Shown piece by piece: positions 8,936-18,938 of a stretch of DNA of 64,000 nucleotides. Where the stretch lies: the NCBI GenBank assembly GCA_023436115.1, contig JAEZKQ010000017.1:29050-93049 (forward strand), written 5' to 3'. Origin of the DNA: Bacillota bacterium. GTDB lineage: Bacteria; Bacillota; Clostridia; Christensenellales; SZUA-584. Made by a program: the position numbers and the translations under genes. The notes beneath the pieces are model-generated. The model was not told where the DNA came from and made no database searches. It was given only the letters and a program-made list of their open reading frames with translations. Each line of letters opens with the position of its first letter. Within the stretch, counting starts at the first letter, position 1.

Positions 8936-11900
8936 TCAATCAAAGAGACTCAGCTGATTGCTTTTAAGCAATCCTTTTAGGCATCCGTTTTCCTCCAGTT
9001 TCGTCACAACAGCACTGGAGATGCCAGAACGGACTTTTAAATCCTCTATTGATAAAAATGGGCTTTGCTCACGGGCACGTACAATACCTTGTGCCGCCGA
9101 AAGGCCCGTGCCGCCCAGCGCTGTAAACGGCAGCCGCAAGCCTTCGTCTTCGATCACGCAGTTGGTCGCATCCGATTTATACAGGTCGCAAGGGAGAAAC
9201 TCGATACCCCGCTCATACATCTCCAGCGCCACCTCTAATATAGTAAGCTGCGATTGCTCCAGCGCGGAAGCTGCTTTACCCTGCGCTTCAATATGCGCGA
9301 TACGTTCGCGTACTGTTTCGCCTGAGTGCAGATATGCCGCATCCAAGTTATCTGCACGAACGCTGAAGTAGGTCGCGTAAAACGCGCGCGGATGATGCAC
9401 CTTAAAATAAGCAATACGCAGCGCCATCATCACATATGCAACGGCATGAGCACGCGGGAACATATAGGCAATCTTCTTGCATGAATCGATGAACCATTCG
9501 GGCACTTTCGCTTCTCTCATATGCGCTTCCCAATCGTCTTTAAGCCCCTTGCCTTTACGGACTGACTCCATAATAAAGAAGGATTCCGTCGCGTCCATGC
9601 CTTTGGATACGAGATAATTCATAATATCATCACGTGTACAAATTACCTCGCGCAGTGTGGCCGTACCTGCCTGTATCAGATCCTGCGCATTGTTGAGCCA
9701 GACATCAGTACCGTGAGACAGCCCCGCGATACGCACCAGCTCATCGATCGTTGTCGGCTGCGTTTCCACAAGTATCTGGCGTACAAATTTGGTGCCGAAT
9801 TCAGGAATGGCGATACTGCCCACCTGACAGCCGAGTATTTGTGACGGGTCCAGCCCCAATGCCCGTGTCGAAGAAAACAGCGAGAGCGTATCCGGATCAT
9901 TGATGGGCACTTCTTTAGGGTTGATCCCCGTTAAATCCTGAAGCATACGCAGCGCCGTAGGATCGTCATGGCCGAGTATATCCAGCTTCACAAGTCTGTC
10001 ATGCAGCGAATTGAAGTTGTAATGCGTCGTCACGCTGCCAGACGAAGGATCATTAGCGGGATACTGTATCGGCGTAAACTCGTGGATATCGCGGCTTTTC
10101 GGCAGTATCACAAGTCCGCCCGGGTGCTGCCCTGTTGTTCGCTTTGTTCCCGATACGCCTTTTGTGAGACGGTCAATCTCCGCTTTGCTGGCTGTGATAC
10201 CCTTCTCCTGAAGATAGTTCTTCACAAAGCCGTATGCCGTCTGCTCTTTAATACTGCTGATGGTACCCGCACGGAACACATACTCCTCGCCGAAAAACTC
10301 CAATATAAATTTATGTGCCTCGGGCTGGTAAACACCCGAAAAGTTAAGGTCAATATCCGGCACCTTGTCGGCGTTGATGCCCAGAAAGGTCGCAAACGGT
10401 ATATCATAGCCGTCGCGCAGATAAGCCGTACCGCATTGGGGGCAGTTTTTTGGGGGCAGATCCGGCCCGCACGCATACTTTGTCGTATCCACATTAAAGT
10501 CACTATGGCGGCAATGGGGACACACATAATGCGGCGGCAATGCGTTCACCTCTGTGATTCCCGCCATTGTTGCGGCAAGTGATGAACCGACAGAACCGCG
10601 CGAGCCCACAAGATAGCCGTCGTCCAGAGAATGCTTCACCAGCTCATAAGCGATATAGTAAAGCACATCGTAACCATGCGTAATGATGTTGTTAAGCTCA
10701 TATTTAAGCCGCTCCTCAACAATGGCTGGCAGCTGCTCACCGTAGCGGGCGTGCACGTTATCATAGCACATCGATTCAAGCTTCTTCGCCGCATCAGGTA
10801 TTTCGGGCATCGCGGGTTCATCAGGCAATAGCTTAATAATCTCAACCTGTGCGGCAACAGCGCGCGTGTTGTCAATCACGATTTCCCGTGCTTTGTCCGC
10901 GCCCAAATAGGCAAACTCGGCCAGCATTTCCGCTGTGGTTCGAAAGTATAACGGTGCCTGGTTGTCGGCATCGGAGAACTTTTGCCCATGCATGAGTATA
11001 CGTCGGAAATACTCGTCCTGTGGCTCAATAAAATGCGCGTCGCATGTCGCCACGACGGGCTTTTCCAGCGTTTCCCCAAGCGCTACGATGCGCCTTGTGA
11101 TGTCGCGCACGGCTTCGACGTTGCGCAAACGGCCTTCACGCACCATAAAATAGTTGTTCCCGTCCGGCTGCACCTCAAGATAATCGTAAAACGCCGCGAT
11201 TTGCTCCTGCTCGCCCTCCGAGGCATATCGTAATATCGCCTGTATCAGCTCGCCCTGCTCACACGCGCTGCCCACAATCAGCCCTTCACGGTATTGAGAC
11301 AGCAGAGACTTGGGCACGCGCGGACGTCTGTAGAAGTGCTTGGTATGCGATTCACTGACCAGCTTATACAGATTGAAAAGCCCTTTTTTGTTTTTGCATA
11401 GCAAAATCACATGATAAACAGGCAATGATTTCTCATCAACGGCAGCAGCATTCCCCTGCGCTGATGCTTTTTCTATACACATCGCCATGAGCTTCGCCGT
11501 ACACTCCGCGTCATCCAATGCGCGGTGATGCCGCAGCTGTATGCCAAAATCCGCCGCAAGGTTGCCAAGGCTATATGATTTATGCCCCGGAAATGTGCGT
11601 TTGATGAGCCAAACCGTATCCATACATTCATTTTCGAACCGGATGCCGTTGTCTTCGCCATGCTTTTTGATAAAGCTCAAATCAAAGGGCGCATTATGGG
11701 CAGCCAGCGGCGTATCGCCCACATAGTCCTTGAATTTTAAAAGCGCTTCGCCCATACTCGGCGCATCTGCTACCATTTCGTTTGTAATGCCCGTTAAATC
11801 CGTGATCTGCTTGCTGATGGGCTGACCCGGATTGACGAATGTGGAGAAGGTGTCGATCACTTCACCGTGTCGCAAGCGTACCGCACCGATTTCAGTAATA

Positions 11901-13162
11901 CCGCATTGCTGCGGATTAAAACCTGTTGTCTCCAAGTCAAAAACGATATATTCATCGGCAAAATCTTCGCTATACTTATGGCCCGTATCGTCGATCATAT
12001 ACGCTTCCATACCGTATATCACCTTGATACCCAGCTTTTTTGCGGTATCAAAAGCACGCGGAAAAGCCTGAACCACACCATGGTCTGTGATGGCCACCGC
12101 TTCATGCCCAAACGAAGCCGCCCGCTTCACCACATCCACTTCATCGGCACAGCCGTCCAGCGCGCTCATATTGGTGTGAATATGCAGCTCGACACGTTTG
12201 ACTTCCGCTTCATCCTGCCGCTTTATCGCCTTGGCTTCTTCGATGCTCTTGACCGAAATACAAAGCTCGCGGGAAAAGCTGTCGTAAGCGGCCGTTCCCG
12301 CCACGCGCACAGCCTCAGCCTTGCGCAGCCTCTCTATGATTTCCTCACATTTATCACGGGAGACAAACGCTTTGCATGTCACCGTTGACGATAAGTCTGT
12401 CACGCTGAAAACCAGTATCGAGCGCTTGCCCCGCGTCTCATTTTTGATATCAAACGATTTTAAATCCATCAGCTGGCCGCAGATGACACACGCACCCGTG
12501 AGCTCTGATAGTTCCTTAATGGGCGTTAACTCCCCCGGTACATGTTTGCCGTGTATCATACCGTCTGCGGCAGCTTTGGGCTTGTCTTCTTTTTTGGTCT
12601 CCGTTTTTTTGGGCTTCGTTTGTGCAGGCACTTTCTGGACAGGAACAGGCTGCTCTTTAACAGCCTTCTTTCTCACCGGCACGGGCACATCTTCCGGGGC
12701 ACAGCGGCCTGTTACCACGGCGGCGCCTTTGCCAAGGCAGCGCGTTAAATAACGCGTCACATACTCTTTAAGGCCCATTGAAGAAAATAGTTCCGGGCCG
12801 AACTCATCCGCGAAGTCGATATGCAGCCGCTTACCTTCCAGCCGTATCAAAGCACGAGACAAAAAAGGTGCGCATGCCTGTCTGTACGCACAACAAAGCT
12901 CTTTAATATGTCCCGCAAAAATCGCGCTGTCCATTTCTTCTAAGTCGCGGTATTTCAAACAGACCTGCGCGTTATCGCCCACGTTTTCTTTTATATATTT
13001 TTCGATAGAAAGATAAACCCCGGCCGGAAGCAGACGGGAATGAAAATGGATCAGCAAGCTGCCTTTTTTGACATCGTGCTGCACCTTTTCAAACTGCAAA
13101 TCGTAGCAATCATCCACACCGACGCTTTTTTTCAGCGCGGCGAAGAAATCCCCCTGTACCAC
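8936..13162 (-). CDS. polC: DNA polymerase III alpha subunit, PolC type
   Basis: Main replicative polymerase with built-in proofreading. At 1408 residues it has PolC size. Domains in order: an N-terminal domain, a lysine/proline-rich linker near 165-205, an OB fold near 220-325, a PHP domain starting RVELHIHTNMSALDG near 330, a DEDD exonuclease inserted in it (FDLETTGFNPQ near 410, HNAPFDLSF, HHRALDDAE), then the C-family palm with GSRGSVGSSLAATMAGI and PDIDLNFSG. A zinc-finger-like CPHC and CPQC pair sits between the last two motifs. It is the last gene of the conserved block, 11 bases after ispG. Confidence 0.98.
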   Translation of the reverse strand: MVQGDFFAALKKSVGVDDCYDLQFEKVQHDVKKGSLLIHFHSRLLPAGVYLSIEKYIKENVGDNAQVCLKYRDLEEMDSAIFAGHIKELCCAYRQACAPFLSRALIRLEGKRLHIDFADEFGPELFSSMGLKEYVTRYLTRCLGKGAAVVTGRCAPEDVPVPVRKKAVKEQPVPVQKVPAQTKPKKTETKKEDKPKAAADGMIHGKHVPGELTPIKELSELTGACVICGQLMDLKSFDIKNETRGKRSILVFSVTDLSSTVTCKAFVSRDKCEEIIERLRKAEAVRVAGTAAYDSFSRELCISVKSIEEAKAIKRQDEAEVKRVELHIHTNMSALDGCADEVDVVKRAASFGHEAVAITDHGVVQAFPRAFDTAKKLGIKVIYGMEAYMIDDTGHKYSEDFADEYIVFDLETTGFNPQQCGITEIGAVRLRHGEVIDTFSTFVNPGQPISKQITDLTGITNEMVADAPSMGEALLKFKDYVGDTPLAAHNAPFDLSFIKKHGEDNGIRFENECMDTVWLIKRTFPGHKSYSLGNLAADFGIQLRHHRALDDAECTAKLMAMCIEKASAQGNAAAVDEKSLPVYHVILLCKNKKGLFNLYKLVSESHTKHFYRRPRVPKSLLSQYREGLIVGSACEQGELIQAILRYASEGEQEQIAAFYDYLEVQPDGNNYFMVREGRLRNVEAVRDITRRIVALGETLEKPVVATCDAHFIEPQDEYFRRILMHGQKFSDADNQAPLYFRTTAEMLAEFAYLGADKAREIVIDNTRAVAAQVEIIKLLPDEPAMPEIPDAAKKLESMCYDNVHARYGEQLPAIVEERLKYELNNIITHGYDVLYYIAYELVKHSLDDGYLVGSRGSVGSSLAATMAGITEVNALPPHYVCPHCRHSDFNVDTTKYACGPDLPPKNCPQCGTAYLRDGYDIPFATFLGINADKVPDIDLNFSGVYQPEAHKFILEFFGEEYVFRAGTISSIKEQTAYGFVKNYLQEKGITASKAEIDRLTKGVSGTKRTTGQHPGGLVILPKSRDIHEFTPIQYPANDPSSGSVTTHYNFNSLHDRLVKLDILGHDDPTALRMLQDLTGINPKEVPINDPDTLSLFSSTRALGLDPSQILGCQVGSIAIPEFGTKFVRQILVETQPTTIDELVRIAGLSHGTDVWLNNAQDLIQAGTATLREVICTRDDIMNYLVSKGMDATESFFIMESVRKGKGLKDDWEAHMREAKVPEWFIDSCKKIAYMFPRAHAVAYVMMALRIAYFKVHHPRAFYATYFSVRADNLDAAYLHSGETVRERIAHIEAQGKAASALEQSQLTILEVALEMYERGIEFLPCDLYKSDATNCVIEDEGLRLPFTALGGTGLSAAQGIVRAREQSPFLSIEDLKVRSGISSAVVTKLEENGCLKGLLKSNQLSLFD

Positions 13163-13173
13163 AACGGCCCCCC

Positions 13174-14223
13174 TTAGAAATGTGTATCGATGTAATGCGA
13201 AAAAGCTTCGAGTATATCCTCTTGCGCGTATGTCCCCACTAGCTCGCCCTTGGCAAACAGTGCGGCTTTTTTATCGCCGCCCGCGATGCCGATATCCGCA
13301 TGGCGCGCTTCTCCGGGTCCGTTGACAATGCAGCCCATGACCGCTGCCGTAATCGGACGCGGCATTTTGAGAAGTATTTTCTGCACGCTGTCGGCCAGTT
13401 CGGCCACCTTGATCTTAGTGCGCGCACATGTGGGACAGCTGATGACCTCAGGATAAAACGTTCGGATTCCGGCGCTTTGAAGTATGCGTCGTGCTGCTTC
13501 CACCTCACTCACAGGATCACCTGTGATGGAAACACGAACTGTATCGCCTATACCGTTAAGCAGCAACGCACCCAGCCCCACAGCCGATTTGACTATGGCA
13601 TTCTCATAAGTACCCGCCTCGGTAATTCCGACGTGCATGGGCGCGTCACACCGACTGGCAAAGGCACGGCAGGCCTGTACACAAACCGGTACGGATGAAG
13701 CTTTGATAGAAACCACAACGTTATCAAAACCCATATCGTACACATTCTGTACCGCATTTTCTGCGCTTTCAGCCAGCGCTTCAGGTGTAGGTCCGCCGTA
13801 TTTTTTCAGCAGACCCGCCTCCAGTGAGCCCGCATTCACACCCACTCGCAGCGCGCAGCCATGCTGCTTGGCGCATGCCACCACATTCTTTAGCGCGTCG
13901 GCACCGCGAAGATTGCCCGGATTAATACGCACTTTATCCGCGCCGTTTTCCATCGCCAATATTGCCAGCTTCGGATCAAAATGCACGTCCGCAATAAGCG
14001 GTACGTGCATATGCGTTTTTATTTTAAGAAAGGCAGGCGCACATTCTTCACCATAAAATGCGCACCGGATGGCTTCACAGCCTGCCTCTTCCAGACGGCC
14101 GATCTGCTCTAGCGTCGCTTCTGCATCCGCCGTGTCTGTGTTCGTCATCGATTGTATCAGCACATCATGTCCGCTGCCGATGGTCACGCCGCCGAACGAT
14201 ACGCTTCTTGTCCGCCTATCCAT
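13174..14223 (-). CDS. ispG: 4-hydroxy-3-methylbut-2-enyl diphosphate synthase
   Basis: Penultimate enzyme of the MEP isoprenoid pathway, a 4Fe-4S protein converting the cyclic diphosphate intermediate to HMBPP. At 349 residues it has bacterial length. The N-terminal barrel shows VLIQSMTNTDT, PLIADVHFDPKLA and RINPGNLRG. The cluster ligands are visible as CPTCARTK and CIVNGPGEA in the C-terminal third. With dxr and uppS nearby, the cell evidently makes isoprenoids by the MEP route. It lies one base from rseP and 11 bases before polC. Confidence 0.97.
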   Translation of the reverse strand: MDRRTRSVSFGGVTIGSGHDVLIQSMTNTDTADAEATLEQIGRLEEAGCEAIRCAFYGEECAPAFLKIKTHMHVPLIADVHFDPKLAILAMENGADKVRINPGNLRGADALKNVVACAKQHGCALRVGVNAGSLEAGLLKKYGGPTPEALAESAENAVQNVYDMGFDNVVVSIKASSVPVCVQACRAFASRCDAPMHVGITEAGTYENAIVKSAVGLGALLLNGIGDTVRVSITGDPVSEVEAARRILQSAGIRTFYPEVISCPTCARTKIKVAELADSVQKILLKMPRPITAAVMGCIVNGPGEARHADIGIAGGDKKAALFAKGELVGTYAQEDILEAFSHYIDTHF

Positions 14224-14224
14224 A

Positions 14225-15256
14225 TCAGCCGCTCAGCATACGTGAAATGTCCTGATATGTGATAAAGAAGAACAACACGATGAACAGGGCAAATCCAATA
14301 AAGTGTATCATTCCTTCTACATTGCGCGGAACAGGCTTTCTGAATATCTTTTCTATCGCGATAAAGACAAGGCGCCCTCCGTCCAGTGCGGGCAGCGGCA
14401 ACAGATTGCAGATACCCAAGCTCACGCTGATGGCAATTCCCAGCCTTAACAGATATTCAAGGCTCGTACGCAATGCCTCTCCGATATATGTGACCATACC
14501 CACCAAACCGACGGCATTTTCCGTTCCTCTCCCGGCAAACAGACCGATGATGGCGAGAATCGTTTCTTTGACAAGCAGGAACATCCATTTGAATGAGAGC
14601 GCGATGGCCTCCCCTAGTCCAAACGTAACCCGTTGCCCGCTAGGCCTGAAGCCAACTTTATATGCGTCGTATTCTTCGTAGTATTGATAAGGTATTTCCA
14701 GAGAAATCACCTGATCGCCACGCTGTACGGTAATGGGCATCATCACATTGTCCGCGGCACGGTTGGCTGAGTCAAATTCCATAGAGAAATCCATCTCGAC
14801 GCCGTTCATTTCAAGTATGACATCACCCACCTGCAAACCCGCTGCCTCAGCCGGGCTGCCTTCCCAGACCTCGGCCACAGTGGGAACATAATCGCCAAAA
14901 GCCGAAAGCGTAATGACAACGAGCAGGAACGCGAAGATAATATTGAATAAGGGGCCCGCAAAAATAGTCAGGGCGCGCCGGCCTGCAGGCTGCTTGTTAA
15001 AGGCGAGTCTGTCGTCCAGCTCCTCATCTTCTCCATAAAACTTGGTAAAGCCCCCAACAAACAACCACCGGATGGAATATATGATATCGTTTTTGACCCA
15101 TTTTTTAATTTTGGGCCCAAAACCCACAGAGAACTCGACGATCTTGATCTTGCACGCGCGTCCGATGCTGTAATGACCCAGCTCGTGTACCATGATAATA
15201 ATGCCGATAACCAACAGCGCACCGATAATACTTAAAGCCGTCGTTATGATATCCAA
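14225..15256 (-). CDS. rseP: RIP-type site-2 zinc metalloprotease (RseP/RasP-like)
   Basis: Membrane-embedded protease that cuts transmembrane segments, typically of anti-sigma factors and signal-peptide remnants. The zinc motif HELGH is at residues 24-28 inside the first transmembrane helix. A PDZ domain lies near 110-190 (GSPAEAAGLQVGDVILEMNG). The second catalytic block, LPLPALDGG, is near residue 290 and is followed by a C-terminal membrane helix. At 343 residues it is normal. Its place between dxr and ispG is the standard bacterial arrangement. Confidence 0.95.
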   Translation of the reverse strand: MDIITTALSIIGALLVIGIIIMVHELGHYSIGRACKIKIVEFSVGFGPKIKKWVKNDIIYSIRWLFVGGFTKFYGEDEELDDRLAFNKQPAGRRALTIFAGPLFNIIFAFLLVVITLSAFGDYVPTVAEVWEGSPAEAAGLQVGDVILEMNGVEMDFSMEFDSANRAADNVMMPITVQRGDQVISLEIPYQYYEEYDAYKVGFRPSGQRVTFGLGEAIALSFKWMFLLVKETILAIIGLFAGRGTENAVGLVGMVTYIGEALRTSLEYLLRLGIAISVSLGICNLLPLPALDGGRLVFIAIEKIFRKPVPRNVEGMIHFIGFALFIVLFFFITYQDISRMLSG

Positions 15257-15334
15257 GTGCTCCCACTCCCTTTCTTATTCATTATATCATGACTAATGCG
15301 ACAAAATACGTAACAATTCTTAAAATATTCAAAC

Positions 15335-15361
15335 CGCTGACAAACTTTGTTTGTCAGCGGG
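15335..15361 (-). terminator. Hairpin between dxr and rseP
   Basis: CCGCTGACAAAC and its near-perfect complement close a four-base loop in the 158-base gap. On the minus strand it is followed only by a weak T-rich stretch (TTTGAATATTTT). It could be a leaky terminator or an RNA-processing or stability element inside the long operon. Confidence 0.5.
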
Positions 15362-15414
15362 CCGTCATTCGTTCTATATTGATGATCCGAGTTCCACTAT
15401 TTCTATTTATATTA

Positions 15415-16563
15415 TTAGCTTTTATTGTTGTGATAAACGTAGTCCTTTACCGCAACATCGGTATTGTAAATCTCAAGCAGTGTATTGGCCTTTAAGTCAG
15501 AGAACTTATTCATCGCAAATGCGACGCTTTTTTCAATATCACCGAATGAAATTTTTCTTTCCAAAAACAAATCTACAGCCGCTTCGTTGGCTGCGTTCAT
15601 AATAACCGGCATAGAGCCGCCTGCTGCCAGCGCATCCTTCGCATGTCTTAAACACGGAAATTTATCCATATCGGGCGCATCGAAAGTCAGTGTTTTCAGC
15701 GCCGTAAAATCAAGGTGCCCGACAACGCTGTCCAGGCGTTCAGGATGACCAAACGCATATTGTATTGGCTGGCGCATATCCGTGGGCCCCAGCTGCGCGA
15801 TCACCGCGCCGTCGTTATATTCGATCATTGAGTGAATAATGCTTTGCCTGTGAACCACCACGTCGATCATTTCGGGCGCAACATCGAACAGCCACCGCGC
15901 TTCGATGATCTCCAGACCCTTGTTCATGTATGTGGCACAGTCAACAGTGATTTTTTTACCCATACGCCAGTTGGGGTGGCGCAGCGCCTGTTCCACCGTG
16001 GCTTGCTGAATTTGCTCACGGCTCCAGTCAAAAAACGGGCCGCCTGACGCTGTGAGTATGATACGCCGAAGCCCTGTGGTATCGACGCCTTTTAAACATT
16101 GATAGATTGCGCAAAGCTCACTATCTACAGGAAACATTTCAGATTTTGACTGCTTTTGCTTCTGCTTGACGATATGTCCGCCGCACACGAGGGATTCCTT
16201 GTTGGCCAGCGCCACATCTATACCGCGATCCAGACACTCTATCAGCGGCGGAAGCCCCGCGATACCTACCACGGCGATCAGCACGATATCAGGAGCACCT
16301 TCCGTGCAAGACTCAATGAGTCCCTGTATACCAAAGCCCACCTTCATACCTTTGGGCACTTTTTTTTCAAATTCAATATCTCCGCTGCATCCGGTCAGCC
16401 CCACATAACAAGCGCCAAACTTCTTTGCCGTCTCCAATAGTGCTTCATCGCTTCTGTGCGCAGTCAGCGCCGTCACCTGAAACCTGTCGGGAAATTTCTC
16501 AATGATGTCAAGCGCTTGCCGTCCTACCGAGCCTGTTGCGCCGAGTATTGCAATCTTTTTCAT
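15415..16563 (-). CDS. dxr: 1-deoxy-D-xylulose 5-phosphate reductoisomerase
   Basis: First committed step of the MEP pathway, NADPH-dependent. The N-terminus carries the IAILGATGSVGRQALD nucleotide fold. The middle shows ALANKESLVCGG and PVDSELCAIYQCL, the metal- and substrate-binding block, and then TASGGPFFDWS. The HPNWRMGKKITVDCATYMNKGLE segment is also typical. At 382 residues it is full length. It lies 14 bases after cdsA in the same direction. Confidence 0.97.
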   Translation of the reverse strand: MKKIAILGATGSVGRQALDIIEKFPDRFQVTALTAHRSDEALLETAKKFGACYVGLTGCSGDIEFEKKVPKGMKVGFGIQGLIESCTEGAPDIVLIAVVGIAGLPPLIECLDRGIDVALANKESLVCGGHIVKQKQKQSKSEMFPVDSELCAIYQCLKGVDTTGLRRIILTASGGPFFDWSREQIQQATVEQALRHPNWRMGKKITVDCATYMNKGLEIIEARWLFDVAPEMIDVVVHRQSIIHSMIEYNDGAVIAQLGPTDMRQPIQYAFGHPERLDSVVGHLDFTALKTLTFDAPDMDKFPCLRHAKDALAAGGSMPVIMNAANEAAVDLFLERKISFGDIEKSVAFAMNKFSDLKANTLLEIYNTDVAVKDYVYHNNKS

Positions 16564-16577
16564 TTATTTAATCCTTT

Positions 16578-17381
16578 TTATGCCGCAATAATATAGTAAA
16601 AGGCAAATACGACTGGGCAGATGAAAATCACACTGTCCAGCCTGTCCAGCGCACCGCCGTGTTCACCCATAATATGCCCATAATCTTTGATGCAAAGTCG
16701 TCTTTTGATCAGTGAAGCCGCCAAATCTCCGATTTGCGTGAGCACTGACAAAACAAGCCCCAGCAAAACATACCACAACGGATTGATCCATACACCGAAT
16801 GAATTTTGAAATAACACACCCAGCGCAAAAACAGTCCCCGTGCCAAATATCGTTCCGGCAACTGCGCCTTCTACCGTTTTTTTGGGGCTTATAGCGGGTA
16901 CGAGCTTGTGCTTACCGAATGACTTGCCGCCAAAGTATGCAAAAGTATCTGTCATAACCGCAGAGCCAAATGCAATAATCATAAGGAACTGGGATATTGA
17001 CACTTTCGGGATACACACGATAGCAAGCAAAAAGGCAAAGAACAGTCCCGGATATATCATGGGCAGGGCCGTTACCAAACCATCACGCGCATCACGTCCC
17101 AAAATTACCAGTACAACAAATATGGCCATGATGCAAAGCGCGAGCAGCCCGATAACACCCGTAAATCCGCCCGCAAATTGATATGCCGGAAACAGCAAAA
17201 CCGCATACGCATAGCCTATCGGCCGCAGTGGCTTCGCTATCCCCGATTCCGCCCGCATCATCTCATGAACACAAAGCAGACCCGCTGTAGTCACAACGAG
17301 CTTTGCATAGAGTCCGTGAAGGTATATAACGGCAAAAAGTAATATGAGCGCCGGTATCGCAATAAGTATCCGTTTCAGCAA
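16578..17381 (-). CDS. cdsA: Phosphatidate cytidylyltransferase
   Basis: Makes CDP-diacylglycerol, the precursor of membrane phospholipids. At 267 residues it is an integral membrane protein with several hydrophobic segments. The family signature is at the C-terminal end: SLIKRRLCIKDYG, then GEHGGALDRLDS, which carries the metal-binding aspartates. An upstream SPKKTVEGAVAG block is also typical. It begins immediately after the uppS stop codon with no gap. Confidence 0.95.
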   Translation of the reverse strand: MLKRILIAIPALILLFAVIYLHGLYAKLVVTTAGLLCVHEMMRAESGIAKPLRPIGYAYAVLLFPAYQFAGGFTGVIGLLALCIMAIFVVLVILGRDARDGLVTALPMIYPGLFFAFLLAIVCIPKVSISQFLMIIAFGSAVMTDTFAYFGGKSFGKHKLVPAISPKKTVEGAVAGTIFGTGTVFALGVLFQNSFGVWINPLWYVLLGLVLSVLTQIGDLAASLIKRRLCIKDYGHIMGEHGGALDRLDSVIFICPVVFAFYYIIAA

Positions 17382-18143
17382 TCAGCATCCTCCAAGGCCG
17401 CCAAAACGGCGGTCACGTGACGCAAAGCATTCCAGCGCTTTTGCGTATTCAACTTCATCAAAATCCGGCCAATACGTATCCGTAACATAAAATTCAGCAT
17501 ATGCCAGCTGATATAATAAAAAATTGCTGATGCGCATTTCACCGCTCGTTCGAATCAGAAGATCCGGGTCTGGCTGTCCTGCAGTGGCAAGCCGTGCGGA
17601 TAAATAGTTCTCATCAATTTCTTCGGCGCTGCAGCCTTCACGCAAAGCGCTTTTGACAGCTTCCACAAGCTCCTGACGCGCGCCGTAATTGATAGCCATA
17701 TTGACCGTCAGGCCTGTGTTGTTTTTCGTTGTCTCTACAGCGCGCATAATCTCCAATACCACTCCCTGAGGCAGTTTGGATATGTCGCCCAGCGTTTTTA
17801 TGCGTACATTCTTTTGGTGCAGTTCGGCGAGCTCCTTGACCAGATACTCCAACAGCAGCTTCATAAGCGTGCTGACTTCATCAGCAGGTCGCTTCCAATT
17901 TTCCGTGGAGAACGCAAAAAGTGTCAGATAACGTATCCCTATATCCGAACTCATTCGAATGATGGTACGTACCCGTTCCACACCGGCTCTGTGTCCGGCA
18001 CTACGCGGCAGCCCCTTTTTTTTCGCCCAGCGCCCGTTGCCGTCCATGATAACGGCCACATGCTGCGGAAGCCGCTGCTTATCCACACGGTTATAAACGT
18101 CTATGCGCTTACGGCCTAGAAAAATATCCGCGATAACGCCCAA
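17382..18143 (-). CDS. uppS: Isoprenyl (undecaprenyl) diphosphate synthase
   Basis: Cis-prenyltransferase making the C55 lipid carrier for cell-wall synthesis. The catalytic aspartate lies in VAVIMDGNGRWAKKKG near residue 33, followed by SAGHRAGVERVR. The middle shows LTLFAFSTENWKRP, and the C-terminal part shows DLLIRTSGEMRISNFLLYQ. At 253 residues it is family length. It sits between a small PASTA-domain gene and cdsA. The interval between frr and uppS is normally empty in related genomes, so the upstream neighbour is odd. Confidence 0.97.
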   Translation of the reverse strand: MGVIADIFLGRKRIDVYNRVDKQRLPQHVAVIMDGNGRWAKKKGLPRSAGHRAGVERVRTIIRMSSDIGIRYLTLFAFSTENWKRPADEVSTLMKLLLEYLVKELAELHQKNVRIKTLGDISKLPQGVVLEIMRAVETTKNNTGLTVNMAINYGARQELVEAVKSALREGCSAEEIDENYLSARLATAGQPDPDLLIRTSGEMRISNFLLYQLAYAEFYVTDTYWPDFDEVEYAKALECFASRDRRFGGLGGC

Positions 18144-18152
18144 ATAAAACTC

Positions 18153-18353
18153 CTAACTGACCTGCGTTTTGAAATGTGACACCGTCATCTCTATGTGATT
18201 ATTGCCCATTTCACGCACTCGTATAACCCGCGTACTGTCAGCATCTTCAATGCCCCGTCGCGACACATATACTACACGGCTCACGCGAAATCCCTGTTCG
18301 TTTAGCAGAGCTTCGGCCTTAGCCGCTTCCAAACCAATAACGTTTGGCATCAT
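18153..18353 (-). CDS. Stand-alone PASTA-domain protein, 66 residues
   Basis: One short domain makes up the whole protein. It opens MMPNVIGLEAAKAEALLNEQ, matching the PASTA pattern of P-x-V-x-G followed by a helix and a GF turn (QGFRVSRVVY), and ends with two likely strands. There is no signal peptide, membrane segment or kinase domain. PASTA domains are normally repeated outside the membrane on Ser/Thr kinases or penicillin-binding proteins, so a lone apparently cytoplasmic copy is unusual. The start overlaps the frr stop (GTATGATG), and uppS begins 9 bases after its stop, so it is translated as part of the operon. Function unknown. Confidence 0.8.
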   Translation of the reverse strand: MMPNVIGLEAAKAEALLNEQGFRVSRVVYVSRRGIEDADSTRVIRVREMGNNHIEMTVSHFKTQVS

Positions 18354-18913
18354 ACCGCCATGATCTCTTGTTCTTTCTCCTTGACCAATTCGTCGATCAT
18401 CTTGGTGAAATCATTGGTGAGCTTTTGGACTTCCTCCTCGAGAATGTTAAAATCGTCCTCGGTCACTTCGCTTGCTTTCTTCGCTTTTTTAAACGACTCG
18501 TTCGCGTCACGGCGAATCGAGCGGATCGCAATTTTGGCTTCTTCACCCTTCTTGTGAATCGACTTGGCGATATCGCGGCGGCGCTCTTCCGTAAGCTCGG
18601 GCACCACAAGGCGAATCACTTTACCATCATTAGCCGGATTAATACCTAGGTCAGATTTCATGATCGCTTTTTCAACATTGGGAATCAATTTGGTATCCCA
18701 CAACGAAATAACAAGCATACGCGGTTCGGGCGCGGAAATATTGCCCACTTGATTCAGAGGTGTCGGCGTACCATAATAGTCGACCAAAATACCGTCGAGA
18801 AGCTGCGGGTTTGCCCTGCCGGCACGTATATGCGAAAGATCCTTTTTGAAAACAGCAATTGACTTTTCCATCTTGATTTTCGCATTGTCCAATGCTTCGT
18901 GTTTGATATTCAT
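18350..18913 (-). CDS. frr: Ribosome recycling factor
   Basis: Splits the post-termination ribosome together with EF-G. At 187 residues it is family length (about 185). The sequence shows the three-helix-bundle pattern: ALDNAKIKMEKSIAVFKKDL, then SHIRAGRANPQLLDGI with the conserved RAGRA, and YYGTPTPLNQVGNISAPEPR in the hinge domain. The C-terminal long helix is lysine/glutamate rich. It is followed by an overlapping PASTA gene and preceded by pyrH 25 bases away. Confidence 0.97.
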   Translation of the reverse strand: MNIKHEALDNAKIKMEKSIAVFKKDLSHIRAGRANPQLLDGILVDYYGTPTPLNQVGNISAPEPRMLVISLWDTKLIPNVEKAIMKSDLGINPANDGKVIRLVVPELTEERRRDIAKSIHKKGEEAKIAIRSIRRDANESFKKAKKASEVTEDDFNILEEEVQKLTNDFTKMIDELVKEKEQEIMAV

Positions 18914-18938
18914 AAATTTTACCTCCTGTTATTATTCT

